Shown one piece after another: positions 1-11,901 of a stretch of DNA of 64,000 nucleotides. The notes under the pieces are model-generated. The model had not been told where the DNA came from, made no database searches, and saw only the letters and a program-made list of their open reading frames with translations. Made by a program: the position numbers and the translations under genes. Origin of the DNA: Polychytrium aggregatum. Lineage: Eukaryota > Chytridiomycota > Chytridiomycetes > Polychytriales. Within the stretch, counting starts at the first letter, position 1. Each line of letters starts with the position of its first letter. The DNA is taken from the NCBI RefSeq assembly GCF_025602895.1, contig NW_026516213.1, positions 248,001 to 312,000 on the forward strand, written 5' to 3'.

Positions 1-2
1 GC

Positions 3-1936
3 TCATGAGGTGGCCGGGGCACCAAAGGTGGCTTCATAGATCTTGGAACTGGGCGAGAGCGAGACAACCAGCTGGATCGGGAAGATGCCGGATCGACCTG
101 TGGCCAGACTCTTTCCATGCGCCCAGCCGTCGTCATAGGTTTGGCTGTCATATGAGCGCAGCGATCCCAGGTTAGTATCGAGATACGTCTTGCAGCCCGG
201 CATGATAGCACTCCGCCAGCACTCACCTGATCTCGACGAGGTCTCCGGCGTTCAGGCTCAGCTCGTCGTCCTCGGAAGCGGTGAAAGGCCGGCATGCGAC
301 AAAGACGTTTGTCGGTCGAGGCTCCGAGGCATGCAATCTCTCCAGCGTGCCCGCTGTCGGGTATTCTCGGTAAGCCGCCGCCTCGATCCGCTGGATCATA
401 TCGTAGACCGGTGGCGGTGTCATGCCCCGCACCGGCAACGGAAGAGCGACCGCCTGGGTGGTTGGGGGGTGGTCGCTGCTGATATGGGCGCGGCTGTCGT
501 GGAGGCCAATGGAAGCCGTCGAGGCTGCCGGCGAGAGCCCGAGATCGCCCGCCTGGGTCAATGGGACCATGTCGATGGAAAAGTTCCGTCGGGGCTCAAA
601 GCGCATGACAGCCACTGGAGCCGCACCTGGAGGGAGGTCGTGGCTCTGCTTACTACGAGCAAGGCATCGCCGAGCGGCAAAGAACAGGATCAAGACGAGC
701 AAGCACAGCGATATGGTGGCGATGAACAGGATCATCCACAGGTTGTAGTTGGTTTGGACAGCATTGCTGGTGTCAGAGGCGCCTGCGGACGTCGTGGTCG
801 CGAGTATCATAGTGGTTGTTCCGCTGACGACCGCCATGGTTGATCCGGCCGGGGCATGGAGCGACGCAATTTGCGAGGACACCGATGTCTGGCCACGAAC
901 AGCCGCTGTGGAAGCAGTAGAGGGTGCTGGAGTTGATGGAAGCGGCTGGGGTGCATTTGAGGGTGCTGTCGCCGACGGGCCCACAGGAGGAGAGGGTACC
1001 GGCGGTGCGGGCGAGGATGTGGATGAAGGGGAAGGTGGTGGTGGTGGTGGTGGAGGAGGAGGAGGAGGCGATGGCGGTGAACTCGGTGCCTGTTGTCAAA
1101 ATCAAAGATGGGATATGTTGAGCGACAAGATCTCGGGTCAAGCCGACATGTCTCTGGCCAAGCCGACATGTCTCGTGCAAGCAAGTATGCAAGCAAGCGA
1201 GCAAGTAAGCGAAGCACATCCATCTCTGGAGCAAGCACCACGCAGGTCGTTCGGAACAAGTGACAGAGCGTTCAAACGACGAGGCTGGCAAGTCCCTGGG
1301 GGCTCTGGCCCTGGCTTCCAATCTTACCTGATAGACACTCCAGGTGTTCACGCCCCAGCTGCCAAGACAGGAACCGCAGGACGAGCCAGTGCTGCACTTG
1401 ACGTCGCAGTAGGAGTCGGCCCACTTGGCTCCGGCCGAGAGATTGCTGAGACAGACGCACACGGCCTCGTTGCACTTCAGAGACGACGACGGATAGACCC
1501 AGCCGATGGCAGCGTAGGCAAATGTGCTGCATGCCCGGATGCACCCCTGCTCGTCATTGGAGTACTTGGACGTATCCAGCGCCGGGGTATTCCAGACGAA
1601 CGAGGCATAGCAGCCCGCATAGGTCCAGCTACCTGACATGGTGCGATACCGGAGCTCGAGAGAACAGCAAGTGGATGCGCGCGGCCGAGAGCGGGTCTGG
1701 GCTGGAGAACCGCGGGACACAGGCCCGAGATGATGAGGGGGGGAGAAAGCAGTCGAGGGGGGGACAGGCGAGACTGCCCAATCGATAGGCAGCAGCTCGG
1801 CAGGAGGAGTGCTGGCGGACGGAGTGCTTGTCCAGAAGACGAGCAGACAGGCGATGGCCCCGGTGGGTTGCTGGCTGGCGAGTAACACCCGCCGATGCAG
1901 CGCACTTGGCGCGGTCGGTGCATGGTGGTTGCCCAT
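3..1936 (-). CDS. WSC-domain / transmembrane / SH3 protein
   Basis: Three exons are supported: about 1936-1328, 1089-227 and 144-3, joined in phase at good GT-AG sites (the last intron has a TACTAAC branch point). The first exon carries a Cys-rich WSC domain (YAGCYA start, eight conserved-type Cys), a family of extracellular carbohydrate-binding modules in fungal wall sensors. The second opens with a long Pro run, then Ser/Thr-rich sequence, one hydrophobic membrane segment (around 775-700) and a basic cytoplasmic stretch. The SH3 domain is split by the last intron (FTASEDDELSLNAGDLVEI, then YDDGWAHG...GIFP). The layout implies a surface wall or osmotic sensor with a cytoplasmic SH3 adaptor, as Wsc1 and Sho1 would be if merged. 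The 5' end is uncertain. The in-frame upstream stretch has a hydrophobic run that could be a signal peptide, but a small 5' exon could exist. Confidence 0.75.
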
Positions 1937-2611
1937 GTCGCTGGCTGGTCAAGGACATCCCTTGCAGTCGGCCGGGAGAGGCGCCCGAAGTTCGCTGCGC
2001 TTGTCTGTCTGTGCGATCAGGCCGGCAAGGAGGCTGTTGCACCTGTCCCCCGCCACCCTGCCCACCGCCCTTGAACCACCAGCCCCTTGGCCGAGGGTGG
2101 TTGCGCTTGCGTCTCGGAGCTGCGAGCACCAGCCAGTCTTATAGGCGGAAGCCGCTATCTCTGTGCGCTCCGGTCTTTACTGCGGGTGAGCTGCTGCTGG
2201 CTTTGTTTCCTGAGACATTCGCGACCGTCGATTGGCCCGATGCAGTCGTGCGATACCGTGCGGGTGAGGCCCACGGTATTGGCAGCTATTCAGACGACAC
2301 TGGCTCCTTGGTGCAGCAACACCGACACTGCGCCAGCGGGTGGGCGGGTGTGGGTTCGTGGGGAGGGGGAGCGAGAAGCGAAGAACGAGCGTGGGAACGC
2401 CATGGTCGTTGCTCCCGAGCGTTATGGCTTCGGCTGCGGTGTGCTGGCATCTCGCCGTTGGGACGCAGTGTCTAGTGCCATGTCCTCATACCATCGGCTC
2501 GCTGAGTTTATCCAAGATGCACACAACCCAGGCTCCCGCCACTCGCTCGTCATCATGGTACGGCAGCGATGCTCGGCGTATCCAGGTCGATCTATTTCGG
2601 CTTGGGCGCCG
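1937..2611. other. intergenic, divergent-free gap
   Basis: Between two minus-strand genes. It holds the upstream region of the WSC/SH3 gene and the 3' side of the EF-hand gene. I see no conserved gene or RNA here; the long plus-strand frames are antisense shadows. Confidence 0.5.
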
Positions 2612-4017
2612 TTACGTCGGCGGCGTCGTTGCTGTCGTGGGGATTCCCTGTCCCGGCCCCGCGCCCGCCACCCCGGCCTGGATCGGCTTCTCGGTATACA
2701 TCTGGATCAGCGCCTTGTAGTCATAAAACCCGGACTGGATGTCATGGACCACCTGCACGCAGTCCCGCGATGGGTGGGAGATGGTCAGCCGAACGACAAC
2801 ACAGGCGACCGGGCAATGGCGTCGATCCCACAGCCAAAGCCGCCTCTGTGCTCTCTCGGGTGGACTTGCCTGCATGACCAGATCCTCGGCCTCCTCGCGA
2901 GTGAGTCGCTTGTTCTCGTCGCCAAAGTCGGTCAGGATATCGATCGTTGTCTTGACGGATATCATGCCCTCGTGAACCTCTCGTCCACGATTGTTGGCTC
3001 GATCGAGCGGGCTGGCGTAATGCAAGTGCAGGTGGGGAGAGAGGATGACAAGCACAGGTGGGGAGAGAGGATGGCAAGCACAGATGTCATTGCTGGTATC
3101 CGAGTTTTGGATCGATACCGGGCCAAAGTGATGCTGGGTAGAGGATGCGGTCCGCACCACGGCATCGGCCGGCTGCTCTGTCATCAAGATTTGTCTCGAC
3201 TGCAGATCGACTGCAGGTCGACTGCATCCAGAGCAGCTCTGGCTGGCGACTTACGCAAACACTCGGAATGCCCGCATCAGGCTGTCGTCCTTCATGGAGA
3301 GCTGGACTTTGCGCGACATGGCTTTGACGAAGGCTGGCGGTGCAGGCAGAGAACGTCAGGAGTGCCACTGAGCAAGCGGGCAGAGATGGCGGCAGCCGGG
3401 ATGGTGGTGGCAGGGCCATTTGCTCACACTCGAAATCGATTTCTTCGCCACTGTCGATCTCCGACATGAGGGCTTCGATTTCGTTCTGGACCAATGTCGT
3501 TCGTTCGTTCGTGGAGGGGTCAGCATCGGCGACATGGGCAACGCGAGCGGCTCGGATCTGTCGGTATTCGAGCGGGCTGGCTGTCCATGCGCCATATACC
3601 ATGTGCCATGCGCCATATGCCATGTGCCATGTGCCGTGTCCTCTGGTCCCTCCTGGTGCAGTCCTTTCATACCTTGGAGACCCGTAAGCCGAGCGTCGTC
3701 ATCAAGGTCTCGAGCTCGTCCATGTCGATTGTTCCGCCGTGGTCCAGGTCCACGAGCCAAAAGATCTCGATGAGCTCCTGCAGCTCTGCCGGGCTCATCC
3801 CCGTGGCGATGACCAGGTTCGGGTCGATCGAGACATATCCGGCCCGACTGGCTTCCTTCTCCTCACGGACAGTGGAAGGGCGCCGGTTTTGGGTCGACCG
3901 GCGTTTGGTGAGCTTGGCTCGATTGTCGGCTGGCGGCTTGGCTGCCTCGCGCATGTTGGGAACAGCGTCGTCCTTTTCGGCCGAGAGGTTGGTCTTCTTG
4001 GTCGGCGGCTTGACCAT
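2612..4017 (-). CDS. calmodulin-like EF-hand protein
   Basis: Five exons join in phase to 254 residues: 4017-3673, 3485-3428, 3333-3255, 3011-2870 and 2752-2612. After a basic, disordered N-terminus of about 80 residues come four EF-hand positions in calmodulin/centrin order. The first is good (loop DLDHGGTIDMDE). The second is shortened (SEIDSGEEIDFESF), and the third (FRVFA...GMISVKTTIDIL) and fourth (VVHDIQSGFYDYKAL) have lost acidic ligands. The protein may therefore bind one Ca2+, or act as a scaffold rather than a full sensor. The fourth intron appears to use a GC donor (CAG|GCAAGT). An intron holds a 26-bp tandem duplication at about 3029-3080. Calmodulin-like is safer than centrin, since the distinguishing residues are eroded. 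Confidence 0.75.
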
Positions 4018-4677
4018 CAGGATGTCCAAGAGTATGCTCTGCGGCAGTTGCGTGGGGATACGGTGGCAGCAATGGATGAAAATAGGTGCCCAGGCGGTTC
4101 TGCGCTGGCGATGGGGAGCATCGTCGATTGTGGACGCTGAGTGACGGACGCTTGGTTTCGGCGTTGGGTATCGGGCGAGACGCAGATGGAATCGCAAACC
4201 AACCGCACACAATTCGGACGGGTGGTGATGTCACAGGTTCGTGATGCGAGCGGGGTGATGTCACCCAGCACACTTTTCCGATCATAAACTTTTACAGAAC
4301 ACCCCAACGCGGATGGCCGATGAGACATCGACTGCAGAGACCCTGGAGTCACGGATGAACCGACCCAATGGACCGTTGGCCGATATGATCCGACTATGGC
4401 GTGTTTTGAACGAACGAGACAACGTCCCACTGCTTTTCCCAACACGCTGCACAGCCCATCACACTGCATAACCATAGGCAGTCCAAATATGCAGCCAACT
4501 GCGAAAGACAACGATCCAAGAAGCAAGCCAATTTAGGGGGGGGGATACTAACGACCGCGACTGCAGGACCTTGGCCCACGCCACGGAACTAAAAGTGTCG
4601 GATACGAGCCGAGGCCCAAGCGAGGTTGGGCAAAGCTGAGTGCAAGACTCTTGACAGGGAACGACAGCGTTGGCGTC
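4018..4677. other. intergenic gap
   Basis: Upstream of the EF-hand gene and downstream of the bestrophin-like gene. A short stretch near 4397-4432 weakly resembles the mariner-like inverted repeats found elsewhere. Nothing else is recognisable. Confidence 0.4.
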
Positions 4678-6376
4678 TTAGACAGCAGTCGACGAGGACG
4701 AGGACGAGGACGAATCCTGGCCAAACTTGACCCGGGCCGCCAGCTTCTCGCCGCGGATGCTCTCCTTGCGCTCGATGATGGCCTTGGCCCTCTCGATGGT
4801 AGCCTTGCTGAGAGACATGGTCGACTGGCGAACAATCTCGTCCTCGTAAGGAACCTTCCACGAATCGGGCGAGTACTCGGTGGGGCGGGTCATGATGCGG
4901 TTGAGCTCCTCGCGGACGGTGGTGCAGTACTCGTCGAGAGGGAGGTCGTTCTCGTCGTAGCCAAAGGGGTTCTCGATCTCGCCACCGATGGACTCCATGC
5001 CGAGGAGGGTGAAGGCCGCCATGAAGGTAACGGGGATGGTGGCCCAGCCGAGGGGAGCGACGATCTGGAAGGGGAGCGAGAGGATGTAGAGAACCAGGGT
5101 CTGCTTCAAGTGGATGCTGTAAGCGACGGGGATCGGGGTATTGCGGATACGCTCGAAAACGGCCAGAGAGTCGACGATGCTGGCGAGGCCGCTGTTAAGG
5201 GCGCCCTGCTGAGCGCCGTCGATCAGATCTGCATGTGCAGGCGGGTGGCGTTGTTTCGATGAGGGATGCGACCGAGCAGGGCGGGGGCGGCAGGGATGCA
5301 GATGCGAGGGTATCGGATCAGTAACGGCGCCGATATCGGTGTGCAGCGGACGGAGCTCCCATCAGCCGCGTAACAGGACCACCAGTCAACCAGGCCAGTA
5401 GGACATGCAGCAGCTCAACCATCAGCAACCGAGGCGGCGCGGCTTACCGTGCTCCTTGCAGTACGAGATGAACGAGCTCAGGTGGAACGAGATCTCGATG
5501 GGCAGGTTGACCAGCTCGGGAGGGTTGGGGTTGGAGGGGTGGTAGTCGGGGAGGTGGACGATGAGCGGGGCGAGGTCGCTGTATTTGTAGTCCAGCTCGT
5601 TGCGGAGGAAGTGCTTGGTGGATGAGGCAAAGGCCATGAGCAGGTTCATGGCGCCCTTCTTGAGACGGAAGACCGCCTCCTGCTGGCCGTCCTTGGCGGC
5701 AACACCGATCCAGATGATACGGGCCATGTTGCGGATCTGGGTTCGGATGGAGCTCCATGTGCGGCAGCCCTCCCAGTATCTGTGAAAGCAGAGGCCGTGT
5801 GGAGGCGATGCAGAGATAGGGATGGCGCCGAAGCGAGCGGTCAGGACACGAGCGACAGCATGGCAGGGGCGGCAGCATGGCGGCAGCGTGGCAGCAGCGT
5901 GGCAGCAGCGAGCCAAAGCCTGTCACTCCATCTCTGCTTGAACGGACGCCTTGGCACCCAACCTACCGGTCGTAAGAGGTGTTGTTGCGGAAGACCAGCA
6001 GCAGACCCATGACGACACCGAGGATGCTGATGAGCTGCGGCGGGATGGCAAACCAGGTGATTTCATAGACCTCGTAGAGCACCGTCCACAGCAACGACCA
6101 GACGGTGACGATGGTGGCGGGAATCAAGATCTTTGGGATGACGGAGCCCTTGTAGGCGACAGCGTCGATGTAGCGGTACCGCACCACGTTGGAGGAGATG
6201 TCGACGCGGATCTGGGTGGCATGGTGGGTGGTGAGGAAGGACTTTGCATAGTCCGAGTAGGAGACGTGGCGCTTGTGGTGCTTGCCGCCCGAGGGCACGC
6301 TCAGCAGGGGGCTCGCCTCGGTGGCCGGAGCGGAAGAGGAGGAGGAGGCTTGCTGGGAGGACTGGGACTGGGACAT
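4678..6376 (-). CDS. bestrophin-like (UPF0187/RFP-TM) channel protein
   Basis: Three exons, 6376-5967, 5779-5448 and 5228-4678, join in phase to 430 residues, the usual length for fungal UPF0187 proteins. Hallmarks are the NTSYDRYWEGR-type motif across the first junction, the first membrane pair (IPATIVTVWSLLWTVLYEVY and following), the IWIG segment, and the late signature GGEIENPFGYDENDLPLD before a Ser-rich tail. The family is related to bestrophins, which form anion channels. Location in plasma membrane or an organelle cannot be told from sequence. The start is the first ATG before a Ser/Gln-rich leader; an upstream open frame has no domain. The neighbouring Ca2+-binding gene is suggestive but not evidence of a partnership. 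Confidence 0.85.
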
Positions 6377-6522
6377 TGCGCAGGACGGACGGGTCAAAGC
6401 CAGGAAGATGAGGGGGGAGAGAAGGACGAGAAGGACGAGGGACAAGACAGGCGGGTGGGGGGAGGCAAAGCCCGGCGGTTGCAGCCGGCTTGGGTGGCTC
6501 GAGCCAGGTGTGTGTGTGGCCT

Positions 6523-6597
6523 GCGCTGTCTGTGTGTGCCGCCAAGCCGCCCTGTCTGTCCCGCGGCGCACGGCTTGGCCGCACACACAGACAGCGC
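6523..6597. repeat. 27-bp inverted repeat (hairpin)
   Basis: Arms 6523-6549 and 6571-6597 are reverse complements with one mismatch, and the spacer is 21 bases. The arm centres on GCTGTCTGTGTGTGC. It lies in the 5' region of the bestrophin-like gene and is not followed by a T-run typical of a terminator. Confidence 0.85.
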
Positions 6598-6800
6598 GCT
6601 CGGCACCGCCCCCGCGCAGCGCCGCCCGCGTTCTGTGCAGAAGGCGGTGTCGCGCCTCGTCGCACGGACGCGTCTGTGGCGCAGCAGCCGCTGGATGCAG
6701 CCTGGATGCAGCCTGGATCGAGCCTGGCTGGGTCGCCAAAGCACCCCGGATTTGTGCCGTTGGCCGCGAATGTCCTTTGGATTCCGTCTGCTTGTTTGTG

Positions 6801-6860
6801 CATCAGCTCGCCCATCAGCTCGCCCATCGGCTCGCCCATCGGCTCGCCCATCGGCTCGCT
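6801..6860 (+). repeat. 12-bp tandem repeat, 5 copies
   Basis: Five adjacent copies of CATCRGCTCGCC, nearly perfect. Just upstream (about 6691-6720) is a shorter TGGATGCAGCC repeat. Confidence 0.9.
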
Positions 6861-7483
6861 CTTCCGCTTGCTCATCTGCAGGCTGCATTGTCGCTGGATG
6901 TCGCTGCTGCCTCTCCGTGCCTTCCTGTTGCAGCCTGTATCTGCCTCGCCCTGTCTCTCTGTGGCTCTGCGTCGCCTTCCCTGGCTCCTCCTGGCGACCC
7001 TCTGTCCACCTGCGCTGGCACTTCGTCATCGAACACACGACTCTATCGACTGTCCCAGGTCCATCGCCGGCACTGAAATTCGGCCCTCGTGTCAGTGCTG
7101 CCACCTGCTGCCCAAGGCGGCTCTCACAGTCATTTCATACCCAAGTCCGGTCCGTATCTCCACCGCCAGTCCAACACCCCGGCTTGACATCCGCACCCGG
7201 AACTCGCCCTGGTGCAAGCACGTTCAGTCCAAGTATGTTGCTCCGTGCTTGTACCTGTGGATACAACTGAATGTCTGGTCGCGCCCTGCAAGGAGTATGG
7301 ACAGCCAGCGAATGTCCGTTTTGCAGCCCTGGTCTTTGGACTAGTTTTTCTCATCCCATTCGCCTTCCTCACCAGGTCGCCTCTGTCGTGTCTGTCCACT
7401 GACATCTCTCCTGCCCTAGCTGCTGCAATTCCACTGCCACTTTTCATCGCTTTATTCCAGAGTAAAGCTACGCAATCGCCAAC

Positions 7484-10400
7484 ATGGATTCTCGATCCGC
7501 CGCCATCGGATTTCTCAAGAAGCGAGGCGCCGAGCGAGGCGCCGATGCTCCCAGTCCGCCGCTCGCTTCCATCCCAGTCCATCCGGCCGTCAGGGACATT
7601 CGCGGATCTTCCAGCCAGTCGCCGGCCTCGTCTCCAAGCCTTTCCGATCCCGAAAGCAGCCTCTCGGTTCAGTCAACGCTTTCGCCGTCCTCGCCCTTTG
7701 TCGCCGGCAACAATGCCGCTACACCGCCAGAGATTTGGGAGCGGGACGACTACAGCTCCTGGGGAGAAATCGACGCCAGCGCTTTCGCCACCCGACCACG
7801 ATCGATATCTGCGCCGGGCTCGATGACGCTGTCGCGGTATCCGTACGAGCGCATCTCGGCCATGCTGCGGCGGAAGGAAGAGGAGCTGCTTCTCGACCGC
7901 GAGTTTGCCAACGCTGGAGAAACCACGTTTGAGCGCAAGGTCGTCGCCCAAATCCACAAAAACAACCTCAACCGCCAACAAGCCCAGTCACAGGCCCAGC
8001 CAACAAGCCAACCAGCAAACCAGCCAGCAAGTCAGCCAGCAATCCAGCCAGCGACCCAGCCGGAGGCTCCTGAAGCCAATACCCGCGCTCTGCGAGCCAA
8101 GGCGGTCCAGTTCCTGTCCCTGAGCCGGCCAGCAACGGCTGGCGCTTCGACAACCACTACCGGTGTGCCACCCTTGCCCGACTCCGATATGCGCTCGGCG
8201 CACCAGATCCGGTCCGAGGCAGTCTCGTTTCTCACTCTGCGACGAGGTCACACGGTCAGCACCGAGGCACCGGCATCGACCCTGTCGGATTTGCCCACCG
8301 CCTCCCAGCTCCTGGCTACCCAGCTTGCCAGAGGCGAGAGCCCTCCGAGCCGAAGGTCATCTCGCAAGGACCGCGAGTCTCTCACTGTCCCTCCGGACCG
8401 AAACCGAGGCAGTACCCTTGAGCCCATCACCGAGGCGACGGAGGAGTCGCAGTCGGAAGCCGACAGCGACTCGGAGCGACCGCGTTGCAGCAACAGTGGG
8501 TCCAAGTCGTCCGGTCGCCACTCGGGTCGAAGGTCATCAGGTCTGTTTCCGAACCTGGCTGGATGCTGCTGCTCGAGTTGTCGCAGTCATAGTCGCCAAG
8601 CTTCTGTCGTCTCTTTTGGTTGTACGCTGTTTCTCACGCTTTCGTTGCCCGATGCTTCCGTCCAGGCCCATCCGAGCCTCTGCCCGATCCGTTCGGCCAA
8701 TCCGGCGAGCGCTTCCTCCTCAATCGGGAGTCCCACCTGTCGCTTCTCACCCACGTCGCGCGGCCGTCCGCCCACCTCGACGATCTTTTCGTCATATCGC
8801 CGCTGTCTCCCACCAAGCGCCCGTGGACGGCCGAGGACCTGGACGGCATCCCTGGCGAGCTGCAGATTGCGCCTGTGCTGCACATGCAGCCGTCGATTCT
8901 CAGCCTAGCAAAGCACCAGCGCCGCAACAGCGATAGCAGCATCGTGATCCACGACACGCTGCAGAGCGGCGACAGCGGAGATGCCGCCGTAGGCGCCAAG
9001 CTCTTCCAAACCTCGCGCAAGGGCCAGGAGATCCGCTGGTTTCGCTTCTTTTCCGAGTCTGGCGACGCCGTCAAGCGGGGTCTGCGCAAGTCAAGTTCGG
9101 GCGACCTCAAATTCAAAGCCCAGCCGATGGTGGGGCCCGACGGACAGCCCATCTTCCCTGTTCGTTCCTCAAGCCGCACGGTTTACTCCAAGAAAGAAGC
9201 TCTCGGACCAACCACTGCTTCTGCTGCTGCTTCTGCCGCCACTGCTGCCGCAGCGTCATCGAGCGCACACAGCCTCCCAAAGGTATGGCCGTCCCTGGTG
9301 GGCAATCCAAAGCCCTTGTTCACCAACCCGATTCCGTTCGATATCGCTGCCATCAATGCTCTCTCCGCGATGCCCACCAATGACTCTGAGCCCGCGGGCA
9401 ACTTCCAGTCTACCATCGGCCGTCTCTTTGCGACGATCAAAAAGTCACCGGCCACCAACGCATCGTCGACGCCGTCCACCACCTCCGGCAATGCCCTCCG
9501 ACTCGTCAAGTCGTCCGACACCCTGATGCAATCCACGCTTCCCGCGCCTGTCTCAGGGCTGAATCGCAGCAATTCGCGGGGCAGCCATTCGTCCAACCCC
9601 AGCTCGACCGCGCCCCCAGAGCCGCCTGTCGAGATGCCCAAGACTCTGCAACGGGCCAATGTCGTTCTCGTGAACTCGGGCACGACCCTGCAGCGGGCCA
9701 ACAGCGGTTCCGGTAGCGGCAGCGCTTCTCGGGTGCTCTCGCCCACGCCTGCACCCATCGATCCTGAAGACGCCGCCAGCGGCAACGCAGCAGCGGCTGC
9801 ATACCCAGAGGTTGCCAGTTCCAGCTCAGGCTCAGGCTCCGGCTCAGGCTCTGGTTCAGGTATTGGCGGTGCCGGTCGCGCCGTCGTCAACCAACTCTCG
9901 CTCAAGCGCATCAAGATGCCGCCCCGGGCTACATCGGTGTCGCATTCGGACGATAAGAAGCTGCTCGCGCTGGCATTGATGGTGGCCAACCCGTCTGGAC
10001 ACGGTCCTGCGGATGCTGCCGCTCCTGGGTCCGAGGGCTACATCTCCGATGTGTTTGTGCCTTCAAAGGTACCCGTGCCGCCGCCTATGCCGGCGCAGCC
10101 GGTCCCTGTTCCGGTGCCGATGCACCCAGGCGCAAGCGCGAGCATGACGGACGGAGCGTCGGCGCGAGGTATTGTGGTCGGGGCGCCATCGCCAGGCCGT
10201 TCGTCCAGCCGCCTCGACACCCAGAGCCAGCGCGAGCGCGACCATGTTCATTTCAAGGGCATGGTCTACCAGGTCAAGGGAAAGAAGAACAAGATCCGCG
10301 AGCGACTGCTGCTGCTGTTTGACGACCTCTTCGTCATCGCCAAGGAGGTCGGCCCCGAGTCGCGGCGATCCTCACGCACGCTTTCACGCAGCAACAGCGG

Positions 10401-11901
10401 CAAGATCAACGTCGAGACGCCCTCCAACGCAGCCTCGGGGTCGTCACAGAGCAAGCCCGGCGAGACTCTGTACCAAGTTGTGGATCTTATGGCCCTGGAC
10501 GACATCAAGGCCGTCAACTGGCTCAGTTTGGAGCAAGGTTTCAAGCGCGACTCGGTGCTGTCTCTGTCGTCGTTGAAGGATCCGCTAGGCATGGGGCTCC
10601 TGTGCGAGATCGACACGCACATTACGTCGCTGGTGCTGTCCAGCATGCTCTCGTGCAAGCTCTCGGACATTGCGCGCTGGCTTCACACCTTTCCGGGAGC
10701 AGCAGCTGATGACAAGGCGCGGTATCTGCTTGGCCCAAACCGCATGGAGATCCTGGGCGCGTTCATCGGCCTGTATCCCCTTAAGGGCGTGAGCATCAGC
10801 GATGCCTTCCGGATGGTGGTCGAGACTCTGGCGATCTCACCCGAGGTGATTGCGCCGCCCTTCATCTTGAAGTGGAAGCAGGCCAACAAGGACCTGGTCA
10901 ACTTTGACTTTGGCGAGGCCGTCAAGATCGTGGTCTCGCTGCTTGACAGCATGACGCAGCTCCAGCAGCAGCTGGCGCAGACCCCAAGCGACATTGCCGC
11001 CAAGATGATCATCCGGCTTGGTGTCGTGAGCGGAGCCAGCGGCGCACCAAGCAGCGGCGCGCTCGACGCATCGTGGCCGGCCAAGTCGGCGGGCCCCAGT
11101 GAAGGCATGCTGCCACATCGGCTCGTCCTGAGAAAGCCGAGCGCGGCCATATCCGTAACGATTCCGAGCGCCGATCCGGACCTTCAGATCCAGCTGCGCG
11201 GCACCGACCTGGTGTGCGATCCGCCGACGCTGACCTTCCAGACAAGCAGCCGAGCAACCTTCCGGGTGACGGGCACCAACTTTGGCAAGAAGCTCTTGTT
11301 CTTCCAGAAAACCGGACGCAAGCGACTGGCCTACTACGAGAACCCGCTGCCGCTGTGCATCGATGTTGAAAGCGAGCTCATGGAAAACATCCTGGAGCTG
11401 GTTGAAGACGGTAGCGGTGGCAGCAACAGCAACAGTACCAGTGTCAGCCGAGGCAGTGTCGTCGGCAGTCGCAACAGCACGACCGAGAGCCTCTATATCC
11501 CGTATGCAGAGTTTGTGACTGCCTACGACGCCAGCTGCGGTGGCCGACTGCCCTTCAAGAGTGACCTCTCGCTCGGACAGTACTCGCAATCGTCACAAAC
11601 CAACGCGAGCGATGCCGCGGGCCGACGGCTGCAGTTCGGCATCGGCAGCGCCGCCAAGAAAGAAGACCTCGTGCGTGGACTGGAGCGAGCCCGGCGACGC
11701 AGGACTGACGAGGCTGATGCCTCTGGCGGAAGCAGCGAGAGCAACCTGGCCGAAGCACCGCCGCTGCGGGGCGAACGAGGCGTACAGACGCAGATACGGA
11801 TGCGGTACCTGTTGGACCAGGTGTTTATGCTGGAGCGCAAGGGCATGACGCTCACCGAGATTGTCGATGAGGTGATCAAGAGCGAGGGCTTCAAGATCTG
11901 A
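7484..11901 (+). CDS. large Ser-rich protein with PH and Sec7-like regions
   Basis: Two exons: 7484 to about 8540 (or 8618) and 8666-11901. Both donor choices keep phase, and CAG|GTCTGT at 8540 looks better. About 1,430 residues. The first 850 residues are mostly disordered, with Gln/Pro (8000-8060), Ala (about 9200) and Ser-Gly (about 9820) runs. From about 10240 there is a PH-like fold (HFKGMVYQVKGKKNKIRERL then LLLFDDLFVIAKE). It is followed by a helical block (IARWLHTFPG, NRMEILGAFIGLYPLKG, ISDAFRMVVETL) that resembles a diverged Sec7 ARF-exchange domain. The last third has a beta-rich segment (about 11150-11380). If Sec7 is right, it would act on ARF GTPases at Golgi or endosomes. The family match is from memory of pattern only; the catalytic Glu loop is not clearly present. 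Confidence 0.6.

Larger units (their letters stand above)
6377..7483. other. divergent promoter region
   Basis: About 1.1 kb between the bestrophin-like gene (minus) and the PH/Sec7-like gene (plus). No gene is visible. It contains the hairpin at 6523-6597 and the 12-bp repeat at 6801-6860, listed separately. Confidence 0.6.

Noticed and set aside
1828-3469. Long plus-strand open frames across 1.8-3.5 kb
   Set aside because: They lie antisense to the WSC/SH3 and EF-hand exons, have Arg/Cys-rich low-complexity translations and no recognisable domain.
7130-7582. Minus-strand frame over the start of the PH/Sec7-like gene
   Set aside because: No domain, overlaps the promoter and first exon in antisense.
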